A DNA stretch of 32,263 bases, from the IMG/VR virus record IMGVR_UViG_3300010371_000086, positions 1-32,263 of that record. One strand, 5' to 3'. How positions within the stretch are numbered: position 1 is the stretch's first letter; every line of letters starts with the position of its first letter. Shown here piece by piece: positions 18,392 to 24,624 of the stretch. A model generated the notes under the pieces. That model was given only the letters and a program-made list of their open reading frames with translations. It was not told where the DNA came from and did not search any database. The position numbers and the translations under genes are program-made. The DNA comes from a virus.

Positions 18392-18640
18392 ATGAAGGCT
18401 GCACCCGATCCGAACGTCATCACGATTCCGACGACTGCTCAGTCGGTCGACAGGCTCTATGAGCACGTCAAGACGATGGCGATCGAGGCCATGGCCAAGG
18501 AAGGCTACTTCAAGTGGTCTCCCACCGTGCAGCAGCAATCGCACAAGAACATCGCCACACGACTAATGGGCGAATTTGCGGCAGCCGGCTACACATCCCA
18601 AATGTACGGCGCAACCGGTTTCCAAGTGTGGTTGCCCTAA
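18392..18640 (+). CDS. Hypothetical protein, 82 residues
   Basis: I recognise no family. The N-terminus (NVITIPTTAQSVDRLYEHVK) leads into helical sequence, and the C-terminus ends in GFQVWLP. The pattern suggests a small soluble alpha/beta protein. The layout (helix, LMGEFAAAGY, G-F-x-V strand) loosely recalls the preceding 78-residue protein, but no clear paralogy was seen. It is a single-gene unit between two TATAAG elements. Confidence 0.7.
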   Translation: MKAAPDPNVITIPTTAQSVDRLYEHVKTMAIEAMAKEGYFKWSPTVQQQSHKNIATRLMGEFAAAGYTSQMYGATGFQVWLP

Positions 18641-18658
18641 ATTCGCTATAAGAGGCAC
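18640..18658 (+). promoter_or_regulatory. TATAAG element 4
   Basis: ATTCGCTATAAG is followed by AGGCAC and the ATG at 18659. It abuts the stop codon of the preceding gene. No TTGACA-like -35 box lies at the expected distance. Confidence 0.7.
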
Positions 18659-19012
18659 ATGAGCACGAAAACCGGCAAGAAGATCACCATCACGCAAGAG
18701 ATGTGGGACAAGGCTGTTGCAGAAGCGATTCCCGAGCTGGGTAAGCCGGGTGGCGAGTACTGCAAGAATTGTCTGATGGCTCAGGCTTTCAAGACGACCG
18801 GCATCAAGGTGCATGGCGTCAGCTTTAGCTGGGTCACTGGTCGCGACGACAATGACAGGAGCGTCAGCCTCGGCCTGGGCGATGATGCTGTCGATCTGCG
18901 CCAGAAATTCGATATGTACGCTCGTGCGATTGCGCACAAGATGACCGACGTGCCTGCTCTGCCGACGTTCCCCGTCGAAGTCTCATACGACGATTGGCGA
19001 TTCGATGAATAA
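18659..19012 (+). CDS. Hypothetical protein, 117 residues, with CxxC motif
   Basis: I recognise no family. An N-terminal 'TITQEMWDKAVAEAI' helix is followed by a YCKNCLMAQAF motif near residue 36 that could bind metal or form a disulfide, then SFSWV and a helix around residues 80-95. The C-terminus is acidic. It is the first gene of a two-gene unit, and its last eight bases overlap the next reading frame, which implies translational coupling. Confidence 0.7.
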   Translation: MSTKTGKKITITQEMWDKAVAEAIPELGKPGGEYCKNCLMAQAFKTTGIKVHGVSFSWVTGRDDNDRSVSLGLGDDAVDLRQKFDMYARAIAHKMTDVPALPTFPVEVSYDDWRFDE

Positions 19013-19412
19013 GGCTGTCCAAGAAGCAATCGAGCGTGGTCAGAAGAAGCACGCCGAAGAGCAAGAAGAGAAGCGTCTCGCAGCCGAGAAGAAGCGCGAG
19101 GAAGAGCGAATTGCCCACGAGAAGTGGAAAGCCGACACTCTCGCTTGCTGTCACGCTTGGATCAAGGACAAGCTGCCAACGCTGCTCGAAAGAGAAGCGG
19201 GGCTCGGCCACGACAAGATCACGTTCAACTCCTATTACAAGCCCACAGAGCTTGAAAATTGGGGTGACGAAGCTCTTGCTCTGCTGATGCCTTTGCTCGT
19301 CACCGAGGCTGGTCTCAAGGCAACAGCAACTCGTCACTGGGTAGAACCAGTCAACGACGACGGCATGCATTGGGAAGGTCACTATAGCTACAACTTCGAG
19401 ATCCGCTGGTAG
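19005..19412 (+). CDS. Hypothetical protein with N-terminal charged coiled coil, 135 residues
   Basis: I recognise no family. Residues about 3-45 are very rich in Glu, Lys and Arg (EERIAHEK, EKKREEE) and should form a long helix or coiled coil. A compact domain follows with CCHAWIKDKLP, NSYYKP and C-terminal aromatic strands (HYSYNFEIRW). The start ATG lies inside the last codons of the preceding gene. It ends immediately before a TATAAG element. Confidence 0.7.
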   Translation: MNKAVQEAIERGQKKHAEEQEEKRLAAEKKREEERIAHEKWKADTLACCHAWIKDKLPTLLEREAGLGHDKITFNSYYKPTELENWGDEALALLMPLLVTEAGLKATATRHWVEPVNDDGMHWEGHYSYNFEIRW

Positions 19413-19430
19413 ATCCGCTATAAGCGGTAC
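19412..19430 (+). promoter_or_regulatory. TATAAG element 5
   Basis: GATCCGCTATAAG is followed by CGGTAC and a GTG start at 19431. The preserved 6-nt spacing is the main reason to choose GTG over the in-frame ATG at 19479. Confidence 0.7.
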
Positions 19431-19649
19431 GTGAAGCTTTCAACCATCAAGTTCCATTTTCATGTTCAGCGACACCGCATGAAGAAGCGGATTCGTCGCA
19501 CTCTCTATCGATCGGTCTGCTTCGTTGTTGGTCACAAGTGGTTCAACTCAACGAGCTGGAGCGGAGTCAGCAAGACATGTAAGCGCTGCTCGAAGTTCTG
19601 GATGATTCGTCGATCGACGGTGATTCGCTCGGGTGGAGTTAATTTCTAA
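19431..19649 (+). CDS. Basic zinc-ribbon-like miniprotein, 72 residues
   Basis: A possible metal site is C30, H35 and C50/C53 in the pattern C-x4-H...CKRC. This 'C..GH.W...C.RC' layout recurs in small phage and prophage zinc-ribbon proteins. The protein is strongly basic (FHVQRHRMKKRIRRTLYR) and might bind nucleic acid (inference). The GTG start is supported by the upstream element. The TAA stop overlaps the ATG of the next gene (TAATG), so the two form a coupled pair. Confidence 0.65.
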   Translation: MKLSTIKFHFHVQRHRMKKRIRRTLYRSVCFVVGHKWFNSTSWSGVSKTCKRCSKFWMIRRSTVIRSGGVNF

Positions 19650-20584
19650 TGAGCCAAGGCAAAGATCCATTTTGGGATGCACAAGTAAAGCGTATTGCTG
19701 AATTGATGGAAGAATCAATTCGCTCAGGCAAGCCGATCGTCACTGCTGTACAGGTTCCTCGCACGCCTGAGAAGGTCGACATCTTTTTCGATCCACAAGG
19801 GCGAGACTTCGACAAGATCACTCTACCGAGAGTGAAGGGCTTCACGCATCCTCGTCAGCCTCTCGTCGCTGCGATGATCCCTCCGCACGCGATGCCGGCA
19901 CACGTGATTCCTGGTGGCATCGGTCCTGTGAGCATGAACGCGCCCTATACGGGTGGTCGCACGAGCCCGCAGGCAATCCAGCACGCTCAGTCGAATGGCT
20001 GGGATGTGCTCGCACCAAAGGGCGATGAGCTATTCATCGACATCGACTCCGATGCGCAGTACCAAGCGTATCTGCGTGCGAAGCCGGTGTTCGAGCAGAA
20101 CATCATGGCATTTGTCGCTGAAGCGGTCATTCCTTCGAAGTCAGGCACGCCGGGCAAGAAGCATATCTACATTCGCCTCTCAAGGGCTCTGGGGTCGAGA
20201 AAGACGCGCATCACGTACCAAGCGATGTTGCAATCAGATGCAGTACGAGAGATCTTGAGCCAGTCACGCTACGACGCTGGCGATCCCGAGCCGGTCCTCT
20301 TCTTCGAGAATCCTGGTTGTGCACCGAAGGGCTTCGGCCGCTATCTGTATCAGGCTCCTGCGGTCGGATCGATTACGGTCAGTGCATCTCCAGCACCTAA
20401 GCAGAGCTTGGGCTACTTCACCAAGCCTTCGGCACCAGCACAGCCCAAACCGGCTGTGTTCTCTTCTGCACCAGCACCAGCAGATCCGAACGATCCCACG
20501 AAGTGGCCGCACAAGTGCGATCGTTGTGGTGGACCAGCCTACAACGGTTTGTTCAGCTCCGATTGCAAGAATAAGTGCCACTAG
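19649..20584 (+). CDS. Primase/AEP-like protein with C-terminal zinc finger (putative)
   Basis: This 311-residue protein is the largest of the cassette. The central part (about 112-225) reads NGWDVLAPKGDELFIDIDSD, then SKSGTPGKKHIYIRL, an Arg-rich QAMLQSDAVREIL helix and PVLFFEN. The D131-x-D133 pair followed by Ser...His (S165, H172) resembles motifs I and II of archaeo-eukaryotic primase folds, and similar uncharacterised phage proteins share the LQSD..RE / LFFE pattern. Activity is not shown. A Pro/Ala-rich linker (about 245-288) leads to a zinc finger (C290, C293, C306, C310) closely similar to the one ending the 130-residue protein at 25663. It could act in priming or nucleic-acid repair; confidence in the coding call is high and in the function low. 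Confidence 0.75.
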   Translation: MSQGKDPFWDAQVKRIAELMEESIRSGKPIVTAVQVPRTPEKVDIFFDPQGRDFDKITLPRVKGFTHPRQPLVAAMIPPHAMPAHVIPGGIGPVSMNAPYTGGRTSPQAIQHAQSNGWDVLAPKGDELFIDIDSDAQYQAYLRAKPVFEQNIMAFVAEAVIPSKSGTPGKKHIYIRLSRALGSRKTRITYQAMLQSDAVREILSQSRYDAGDPEPVLFFENPGCAPKGFGRYLYQAPAVGSITVSASPAPKQSLGYFTKPSAPAQPKPAVFSSAPAPADPNDPTKWPHKCDRCGGPAYNGLFSSDCKNKCH

Positions 20585-20586
20585 TC

Positions 20587-20605
20587 GATTCGCTATAAGG
20601 GGCAC
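20587..20605 (+). promoter_or_regulatory. TATAAG element 6
   Basis: GATTCGCTATAAG is followed by GGGCAC and the ATG at 20606, with 6-nt spacing. It starts 2 nt after the stop codon of the preceding gene. Confidence 0.7.
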
Positions 20606-21076
20606 ATGAGTGCCCTTTTGCCGGAATCGAAGACATCACTCAGATATCTGGTCGACGATTACGATATGCGACAGATCCGCGTGGCATTTGGCCTGGGCGG
20701 ATTCGAAGAGATCGGTAGTGGTCGCCATCGCGTCACCTTCCGCAATCCCTACACCAGTAGCGTGATCAAGGTGCCTCACTCCAGAGCGGGTGAGGATGCG
20801 AACAAGAACGAATACGACATGTTCGTTCGCTTGAAAGATCCTCGTCTCGCTCGCTGCTCAATCGAAGTGTTCGAGGGTGTCAAGATCCTCCACATGGAAG
20901 AGGTCGTCGACGCTGCGCCCTGCGCTTTGAGTGCGGGAGAATTCTATCGGAAGAACCGTCAGAAGTTCGAGCCGTGGTGTGGTGAGTGTGATGGCGGTCA
21001 GTGCGGCTGGACTCGTGATGGACGACTCGTGGCGTGGGACTACGCGAACCACGAGTACGTTTTCAAGAGGAAATAG
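20606..21076 (+). CDS. Minimal protein-kinase-like protein (putative, catalytic loop missing)
   Basis: This 156-residue protein shows a kinase-like N-lobe pattern: a glycine-containing loop (EEIGSGRHRVTF, 35-45), a Lys in a VIKVP strand (K55), a Glu in the following helix (N68-E69-Y70) and a hinge-like LHMEEV (96-100). Near the end, WTRDGRLVAWDYAN (136-149) could correspond to the metal-binding DFG-type strand, with D145. No HRD-type catalytic loop is visible and the length is about half that of a kinase domain, so it is probably a pseudokinase-like or shrunken fold. CGECDGGQC may bind metal. The target is unknown. It is the first gene of a unit with its own TATAAG element; its TAG overlaps the next GTG. 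Confidence 0.7.
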   Translation: MSALLPESKTSLRYLVDDYDMRQIRVAFGLGGFEEIGSGRHRVTFRNPYTSSVIKVPHSRAGEDANKNEYDMFVRLKDPRLARCSIEVFEGVKILHMEEVVDAAPCALSAGEFYRKNRQKFEPWCGECDGGQCGWTRDGRLVAWDYANHEYVFKRK

Positions 21077-21240
21077 TGCTACGCGGCTGCCCACACCACG
21101 AGATTTGTCGCAATGAGATCCAGAACTGGCTTCGTTGGATGAAAGCGCCTTGGATCACGAGGGACGTACACGAAGTTCCTCCTCCAGGCTTGCCTCCATG
21201 CTGGGATGCCCTCCAGATCTATTGGACAGATTCGATATAA
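21076..21240 (+). CDS. Small hypothetical protein, 54 residues
   Basis: The GTG at 21076 overlaps the preceding TAG (TAGTG) and has AGAGGA just upstream, so I start it here rather than at an earlier ATG that would overlap by 42 bases. The protein is rich in Trp, Pro and Cys (CPHHEIC, NWLRWMKAPW), and CPHHEIC could bind a metal. The function is unknown. The TAA stop lies inside the next TATAAG element. Confidence 0.55.
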   Translation: MLRGCPHHEICRNEIQNWLRWMKAPWITRDVHEVPPPGLPPCWDALQIYWTDSI

Positions 21241-21251
21241 GGAATACAAAT
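21229..21251 (+). promoter_or_regulatory. TATAAG element 7 (variant)
   Basis: GATTCGATATAAG has one change in the CGC core. Ten bases separate TATAAG from the ATG at 21252. The stop codon of the preceding gene lies inside it. Confidence 0.6.
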
Positions 21252-21593
21252 ATGGAAATCTCGTACGGCAGCAAGCGCAAGGATGGGTCGATCTCGTTTT
21301 ACCTCGGTGAGCAAATCACGAGAGAACAGCTCGAAACTGTCGTCGAGAAGCATCGTGAAGGCTTGTTGATGACAGGTGGTGATGTGCATCTCGATCCCAC
21401 GCATACCATCCTCAGCTACAACGCGAAGGCTCCAGGCTGCATCATGCAGCATCTCTATCACGATCCCTCGCCGTCCAATGCATTCTGTCGCAATCGTGCA
21501 GTCGCGATTTGGTTCGACGACATGTACAAGCCGACGTGGCCTGACTGGATGCTACGCGACATGATGATGCAATCAAAGCTGGTCGAAGAATAG
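21252..21593 (+). CDS. Hypothetical protein, 113 residues
   Basis: I recognise no family. The start is set at the ATG after the TATAAG element; a longer frame opens upstream but would overlap the 54-residue gene. A beta-hairpin-like N-terminus (SYGSKRKDGSISFYLGEQ) precedes a helix (TREQLETVVEKHREG). Residues 42-75 include His and Cys (HLDPTHTIL, PGCIMQHLYHD) that could form a metal site. The C-terminus is helical and Met-rich (WMLRDMMMQSKL). It is a single-gene unit. Confidence 0.7.
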   Translation: MEISYGSKRKDGSISFYLGEQITREQLETVVEKHREGLLMTGGDVHLDPTHTILSYNAKAPGCIMQHLYHDPSPSNAFCRNRAVAIWFDDMYKPTWPDWMLRDMMMQSKLVEE

Positions 21594-21611
21594 ATCCGCT
21601 ATAAGAGGCAC
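21593..21611 (+). promoter_or_regulatory. TATAAG element 8, with separate Shine-Dalgarno
   Basis: GATCCGCTATAAG is followed by AGGCAC as elsewhere, but the ATG is 18 nt downstream at 21624 and has its own AGAGG Shine-Dalgarno. The block is therefore conserved even where it is not the ribosome-binding site. Confidence 0.75.
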
Positions 21612-21623
21612 ACAGAGGTCGAA

Positions 21624-22181
21624 ATGGAAAACAAGGAATCAGAGAAGTTCGTCAAGTCGTCGGTTCGTTGGACGCCTGCTCTCAAGCGCAAGGCTCTCGT
21701 GATCGCTCTCGAAGCGGAGCGCACTGCGGAGCGTCTCGACGCTGGTGTCGAGAAGAAGTTCGGCACGGGCGAAGCCTTCGATGAGAAGGGTCAGCCGGTC
21801 TGTGCATTCGGTTGCGTGCTCTCGGCAGCTCACTGCTTGCCCGAGGAAGTGCAGCGCGTGATGAAGATGTCCAAGGAAGAGCTGAAGAAGCTCATCGAAG
21901 AGGACGAAGAGCTGTACGCCATCGAGAACAACGTCGAGGCGTTCGCCAAGTCGCTCGGGCTCAACGAGGAAGATGTCGAGTACGGCAAGACCGAGACGGT
22001 CACGGGCGAAAGCGGTTACCCGTATTCGTCGACGCCGCCCAGCACGCTGCGTCTCACGTGCGATCGCGTGGGCGAAGCCAACGACGACACCAAGTCGGGC
22101 TGGGAGCGTCGCCGCAAGAAGATCGCGAAGGCTCTTCGCAACTTCTCGAAGGCTCTCCTCCAGGATTCCGGCCTTCTGTAA
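21624..22181 (+). CDS. Hypothetical acidic/helical protein, 185 residues
   Basis: I recognise no family with confidence. The N-terminal half is helical (RKALVIALEAERTAERLDAG) and contains PVCAFGCVLSAAHCLP near residue 60, a Cys-rich helix. This is followed by a strongly acidic, Lys-rich helix (SKEELKKLIEEDEELY), which may form a coiled coil, and a basic C-terminus (WERRRKKIAKALRNF). The TAA stop overlaps the ATG of the next gene. It is the first gene of a three-gene unit that has a normal leader and Shine-Dalgarno after the TATAAG element. Confidence 0.7.
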   Translation: MENKESEKFVKSSVRWTPALKRKALVIALEAERTAERLDAGVEKKFGTGEAFDEKGQPVCAFGCVLSAAHCLPEEVQRVMKMSKEELKKLIEEDEELYAIENNVEAFAKSLGLNEEDVEYGKTETVTGESGYPYSSTPPSTLRLTCDRVGEANDDTKSGWERRRKKIAKALRNFSKALLQDSGLL

Positions 22182-22366
22182 TGTTCGAGCACGGCGGCAA
22201 TACCCACAATTGCGGCTGCCCCATGGGCAACTGCGATTGTCCTACGGTGGTTCAAAAACCGCTGTGTGAGAAGCATCCCACCTACAAAGTCCTACGCAAG
22301 CCCACAGCCAAGTGCCTCAAGTGCCATGAGCTGTGGGCTCGCAAGCTCGCTCTCCAGGAACAGTAA
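22181..22366 (+). CDS. Cysteine-rich miniprotein, 61 residues, probable zinc binder
   Basis: The start ATG overlaps the previous stop (TAATG). The protein holds an N-terminal cluster (CGCPMGNCDC, residues 11-20) and a second set of potential ligands (C29, H32, C45, C48, H49), so one or two zinc sites are likely. No family was recognised. The next gene starts one base after its stop. Confidence 0.65.
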   Translation: MFEHGGNTHNCGCPMGNCDCPTVVQKPLCEKHPTYKVLRKPTAKCLKCHELWARKLALQEQ

Positions 22367-22367
22367 C

Positions 22368-22496
22368 ATGCGCGATTGCCACTTCTGCGACGGCACCTTC
22401 TATAGTGCCTATTTCCACGAATGTTGGTGGCATGAGGAATGGTTTTCGTTCTGGAAAGAGCTGTGCAAGTGGGTCTGGTACTTCGGCGGTAGATAG
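22368..22496 (+). CDS. Very small Trp/Cys-rich protein, 42 residues
   Basis: This open frame begins one base after the preceding stop and ends just before a TATAAG element. The 42-residue product has CHFC (4-7), C19 and C33, and eight aromatic residues in the last two thirds (FSFWKELCKWVWYF), so it may fold around zinc or sit on a membrane surface. The exact fit between neighbours and the coupling are the evidence that it is real; the function is unknown. Confidence 0.55.
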   Translation: MRDCHFCDGTFYSAYFHECWWHEEWFSFWKELCKWVWYFGGR

Positions 22497-22514
22497 ATTC
22501 GCTATAAGGGCCAC
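22496..22514 (+). promoter_or_regulatory. TATAAG element 9, with separate Shine-Dalgarno
   Basis: GATTCGCTATAAG is followed by GGCCAC, then AGGAGG, and the ATG at 22527, 18 nt after TATAAG. The layout is identical to element 8. Confidence 0.75.
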
Positions 22515-22526
22515 AGGAGGCCCAAA

Positions 22527-22847
22527 ATGGCGAAGAAGCTCAGTCAGGCAGACAAGGATCTGAATGCTCTGATCGCGAAGAAGGGGCGTGTCACCGCGTC
22601 TCGCGTGATCCTCATGGAGCGTGTCGCGATCCTGGATGCACAACTCGCGAACATCAACGACAGCATCTACACCTACCGTCAAGAGAAGTCTCGCGTCGAA
22701 GGCGAAACCCTCACCGCTACCGAGCGCTCGATGGTTCTCGCTCGTGACTACATCCCCGCCATCAAGTCCGTGCGTGCTCGCACGAACCTCGGTCTGAAGG
22801 AAGCGAAGGATCTGGTCGACGCTTACCGTCAGAAGAACGGGCTGTAG
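22527..22847 (+). CDS. Coiled-coil protein ending in a ribosomal L7/L12-like helical hairpin
   Basis: In this 106-residue protein, residues 1-60 are helical and charged. Residues 76-99 read IPAIKSVRARTNLGLKEAKD plus LVDA. This matches the core of the bL12 C-terminal domain, where bacteria have the pattern IKAVR..TGLGLKEAKDLVE. In the ribosome this surface contacts translation factors such as EF-Tu and EF-G. The rest of the bL12 domain is absent, so this is not a full ribosomal protein. It may be a stalk mimic that binds a host factor, or use the hairpin for other protein contacts (inference). The product at 23090 has a related C-terminus. The Shine-Dalgarno AGGAGG is strong, suggesting high expression. 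Confidence 0.75.
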   Translation: MAKKLSQADKDLNALIAKKGRVTASRVILMERVAILDAQLANINDSIYTYRQEKSRVEGETLTATERSMVLARDYIPAIKSVRARTNLGLKEAKDLVDAYRQKNGL

Positions 22848-22849
22848 TC

Positions 22850-23047
22850 ATGGCAAAGCAACTCGTCGTGTGCCTCTTCTGCGGAAGGGACCAGACTACT
22901 ATTCCCGACGAAGAGACAATGGTTCAGTCGGGCAATGCGTCACAGGGCATTTGTTCGATCTGCATTCCGCAGTGCCAAGCCTTGTGCGCAGCTAGTGCGC
23001 GTAAGAAGGGCTGGAAGAAGAGCACCAAGCTGAGTCTGGTGAAGTAA
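22850..23047 (+). CDS. ClpX-type zinc-finger miniprotein, 65 residues
   Basis: The start lies 2 nt after the L12-like gene, so the two are co-translated. C8/C11 (VCLFCGRDQ) and C35/C38 with a further C42 (GICSICIPQC) match the C-x2-C...C-x2-C-x3-C pattern of the ClpX N-terminal zinc-binding domain (family pattern C.FCGK.Q ... ICDECV.LC). In ClpX this domain dimerises and docks substrates and adaptors. The AAA+ part is missing, and the loop between the Cys pairs is 23 residues rather than about 18. A free domain of this type could compete for ClpXP adaptors (inference). The C-terminus is basic (RKKGWKKSTK). Confidence 0.7.
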   Translation: MAKQLVVCLFCGRDQTTIPDEETMVQSGNASQGICSICIPQCQALCAASARKKGWKKSTKLSLVK

Positions 23048-23067
23048 TCACCAGAAGTTTCCCAACT

Positions 23068-23089
23068 AATTCGCTATAAGGGCAACGTC
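23068..23089 (+). promoter_or_regulatory. TATAAG element 10
   Basis: AATTCGCTATAAG is followed by GGCAACGTC and the ATG at 23090, 9 nt after TATAAG. It heads a six-gene unit that includes coaD. Confidence 0.7.
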
Positions 23090-23431
23090 ATGTCCAAATC
23101 GAAGAAGAGCCAAGAGCAAAAGAATCTCGAACGCGAGATCGAGAAGGTGCTCAAGCAGAAGGACAAGCTTGTGGCAAAGCGTCTCCGTATGGAGATCGCG
23201 AACCGGATCATCGAGCGTCAGATGAATGCTCTCTCCAACACACTCAATCTCCTCATCAACAAGATGATGGAAGCGCCCGTCGCTCTCACACAAGAAGAGC
23301 TTCGTCTCGCCCAGGTCAACCGTGGCCGCGCGATCATGGCGGTCCACGACCGTCTGAACCTGCCGATGGATGCAGCTCGTGCAATGGTCGACGACGCGCT
23401 TCGAGCGTCTCCGCACGAAGAGGAGAACTAA
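23090..23431 (+). CDS. Coiled-coil protein, divergent relative of the L7/L12-like protein
   Basis: Residues 1-60 of this 113-residue protein are Lys/Glu-rich and strongly helical. Residues 77-105 (RAIMAVHDRLNLPMDAARAM onward) match the layout of the L12-like hairpin in the 22527 product (A-I..V..R.NL...A...MVD). The two probably derive from one ancestral gene with the same design: an N-terminal coil, then the hairpin. The key LGLKEAK residues are changed here, so the binding partner may differ. It is the first gene of a unit that continues through membrane proteins and coaD. Confidence 0.7.
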   Translation: MSKSKKSQEQKNLEREIEKVLKQKDKLVAKRLRMEIANRIIERQMNALSNTLNLLINKMMEAPVALTQEELRLAQVNRGRAIMAVHDRLNLPMDAARAMVDDALRASPHEEEN

Positions 23432-23432
23432 C

Positions 23433-23633
23433 ATGAAGTCGTTCACGAAAGCGATCTGGTGGATCGTGCTCCTCGTCGGCATCGGCGGCATGGTCGCCAT
23501 GTGCTGCGGCTGCGTCGACGGTGCTTCAATCGAAGCCTGTGGCAAGGCGTGCGGTTCGGTTGGCGTGAGGTTCGTCAACTCCGAGCTGTGCCAGTGCAAT
23601 CCGCAGCCTTCCAAGGCAGAGAGCTGCAAGTAG
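23433..23633 (+). CDS. Exported or membrane-anchored Cys-rich miniprotein, 66 residues
   Basis: I start at the ATG one base after the preceding stop. A basic N-terminus and a hydrophobic segment (about 8-23) are followed by MCCGC. VAMC resembles a lipobox, but Met before the Cys is unusual, so it may be a lipoprotein or have a non-cleaved anchor. The mature part has further Cys (36, 40, 53, 55, 65), suggesting disulfides outside the cytoplasm. The function is unknown. The next gene begins directly after its stop. Confidence 0.65.
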   Translation: MKSFTKAIWWIVLLVGIGGMVAMCCGCVDGASIEACGKACGSVGVRFVNSELCQCNPQPSKAESCK

Positions 23634-23894
23634 ATGGGCCCGATTCTTATTATCCTTCTCGGCCTACTATGGGTTGTGCTGGGCTTCTTCTGCTTCGGCT
23701 TTTGTCATCAATTCTTCGACAACAGAAGCGATGTGGACGAGGAAGATCTGAGGGGAATCGCCTTCACGACTCTGTTCGCACCAATTGTCGCATTCATCGG
23801 TCTCTTTGTGGGTCTTTGCGTGTGGCTGTGGAAGGGCTTACTGGGTCCGATTGTCGATCTCGGTGCGAAGCTCGCTAAGAAGGTGCAAGAATGA
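23634..23894 (+). CDS. Two-pass membrane protein, 86 residues
   Basis: Two hydrophobic segments (about 2-24 and 41-66) flank a short acidic loop (DNRSDVDEEDLR), and the tail is amphipathic and basic (LGAKLAKKVQE). It could be a holin-like or other inner-membrane protein, but it lies far from the endolysin and nothing in it is specific. Its ATG follows the previous stop without a gap, and its end overlaps the next ATG (ATGA). Confidence 0.65.
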   Translation: MGPILIILLGLLWVVLGFFCFGFCHQFFDNRSDVDEEDLRGIAFTTLFAPIVAFIGLFVGLCVWLWKGLLGPIVDLGAKLAKKVQE

Positions 23895-24112
23895 TTGCTG
23901 TACCCATCATATTCGGAACTATCTTCTACGTGCTCCTCATGGTTTTGTCTGCTTCTATCATGGGTAAGATCACTGGAGGACGGTGCCAAACTGCTGATGG
24001 GGAAATCGGCGTATTCTTCGCCGTGCTCATCCCCATTATCGGTATCATGGTCGGAATTGTCGTAGGTGTCTGGTGGATCTGCACCGAAGCTTATCAAATT
24101 GGAGGCAGATAG
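23891..24112 (+). CDS. Two-pass membrane protein, 73 residues
   Basis: Hydrophobic segments at about 2-24 and 40-64 surround a short loop (KITGGRCQTADGEIG). It overlaps the preceding membrane gene (ATGA) and the following coaD-like gene (TAGTG), so all three are coupled. The two membrane proteins may act as a pair. A holin role cannot be excluded. Confidence 0.65.
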   Translation: MIAVPIIFGTIFYVLLMVLSASIMGKITGGRCQTADGEIGVFFAVLIPIIGIMVGIVVGVWWICTEAYQIGGR

Positions 24113-24624
24113 TGACACCGATCTACGCAGGCACGTTCGATCCCTTGACCAAGGGGCACATGAACGTCATCGACATGATGGTCAGGCACTTCGGCAAGGG
24201 CGTGGTGTTGCTCGCAACCAATCCGAACAAGCAGCACATGCTGACGGGTGAAGAGCGACACAACCTCATCCGCGATGCATTGCACCGCGACTACAATGCG
24301 ATACTGAAGTACAAGGTCGGCGTCTCAGCCACGTACGGATACGTCGCTGACTGGGCCCGCGATCTGTACGGCGACGAAGCCGTGCTCGTGCGTGGCGTGC
24401 GCAACGAGAAGGACTATCTCTACGAGAAAGAGATCGCCGACTTCAATCGCAAGCGTGCGCATGTCGAGACAATCCTGATTCCGGCCAACGACAACTACCA
24501 GCACGTCAGCTCGACGCAGATCAAGGAATGGATGCGCGTGGGCAACTGGGAAGAGATCAAGCGCTACACGCCGGAGTCGGTGATGCAGTACCTCATGCAG
24601 AAGATGATTCAGGAGAAGAAGTAA
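24112..24624 (+). CDS. coaD: Phosphopantetheine adenylyltransferase (CoaD-like)
   Basis: The 170-residue product starts at a GTG overlapping the previous stop (TAGTG). It has the full nucleotidyltransferase signature of CoaD, which transfers AMP from ATP to 4'-phosphopantetheine in coenzyme A synthesis: GTFDPLTKGH (7-16) with the T/HxGH motif, K40, VLVRGVR (91-97), YEKEIADFNRK (104-114) and HVSSTQIKEW (131-140). The spacing T8-H16-K40 equals that of E. coli CoaD T10-H18-K42. Length matches the bacterial enzyme (about 160). A related nucleotidyltransferase such as NMN adenylyltransferase is possible, but the RG-x-R and E-Y/YE regions fit CoaD best. A CoaD-like enzyme in a phage would be an auxiliary metabolic gene. 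It sits between membrane miniproteins and a pair of unknown paralogues. Confidence 0.88.
   Translation: MTPIYAGTFDPLTKGHMNVIDMMVRHFGKGVVLLATNPNKQHMLTGEERHNLIRDALHRDYNAILKYKVGVSATYGYVADWARDLYGDEAVLVRGVRNEKDYLYEKEIADFNRKRAHVETILIPANDNYQHVSSTQIKEWMRVGNWEEIKRYTPESVMQYLMQKMIQEKK

Noticed and set aside
18864-19382. Minus-strand open frame of 172 residues with a hydrophobic stretch
   Set aside because: It is antisense to two well-packed coding genes, and the Leu-rich stretch mirrors the Glu/Lys codons of the coiled coil.
23066-23629. Minus-strand open frame of 187 residues
   Set aside because: It lies antisense to the L12-like and Cys-rich genes, which have coupled starts and an upstream element. 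The composition is that of a shadow.
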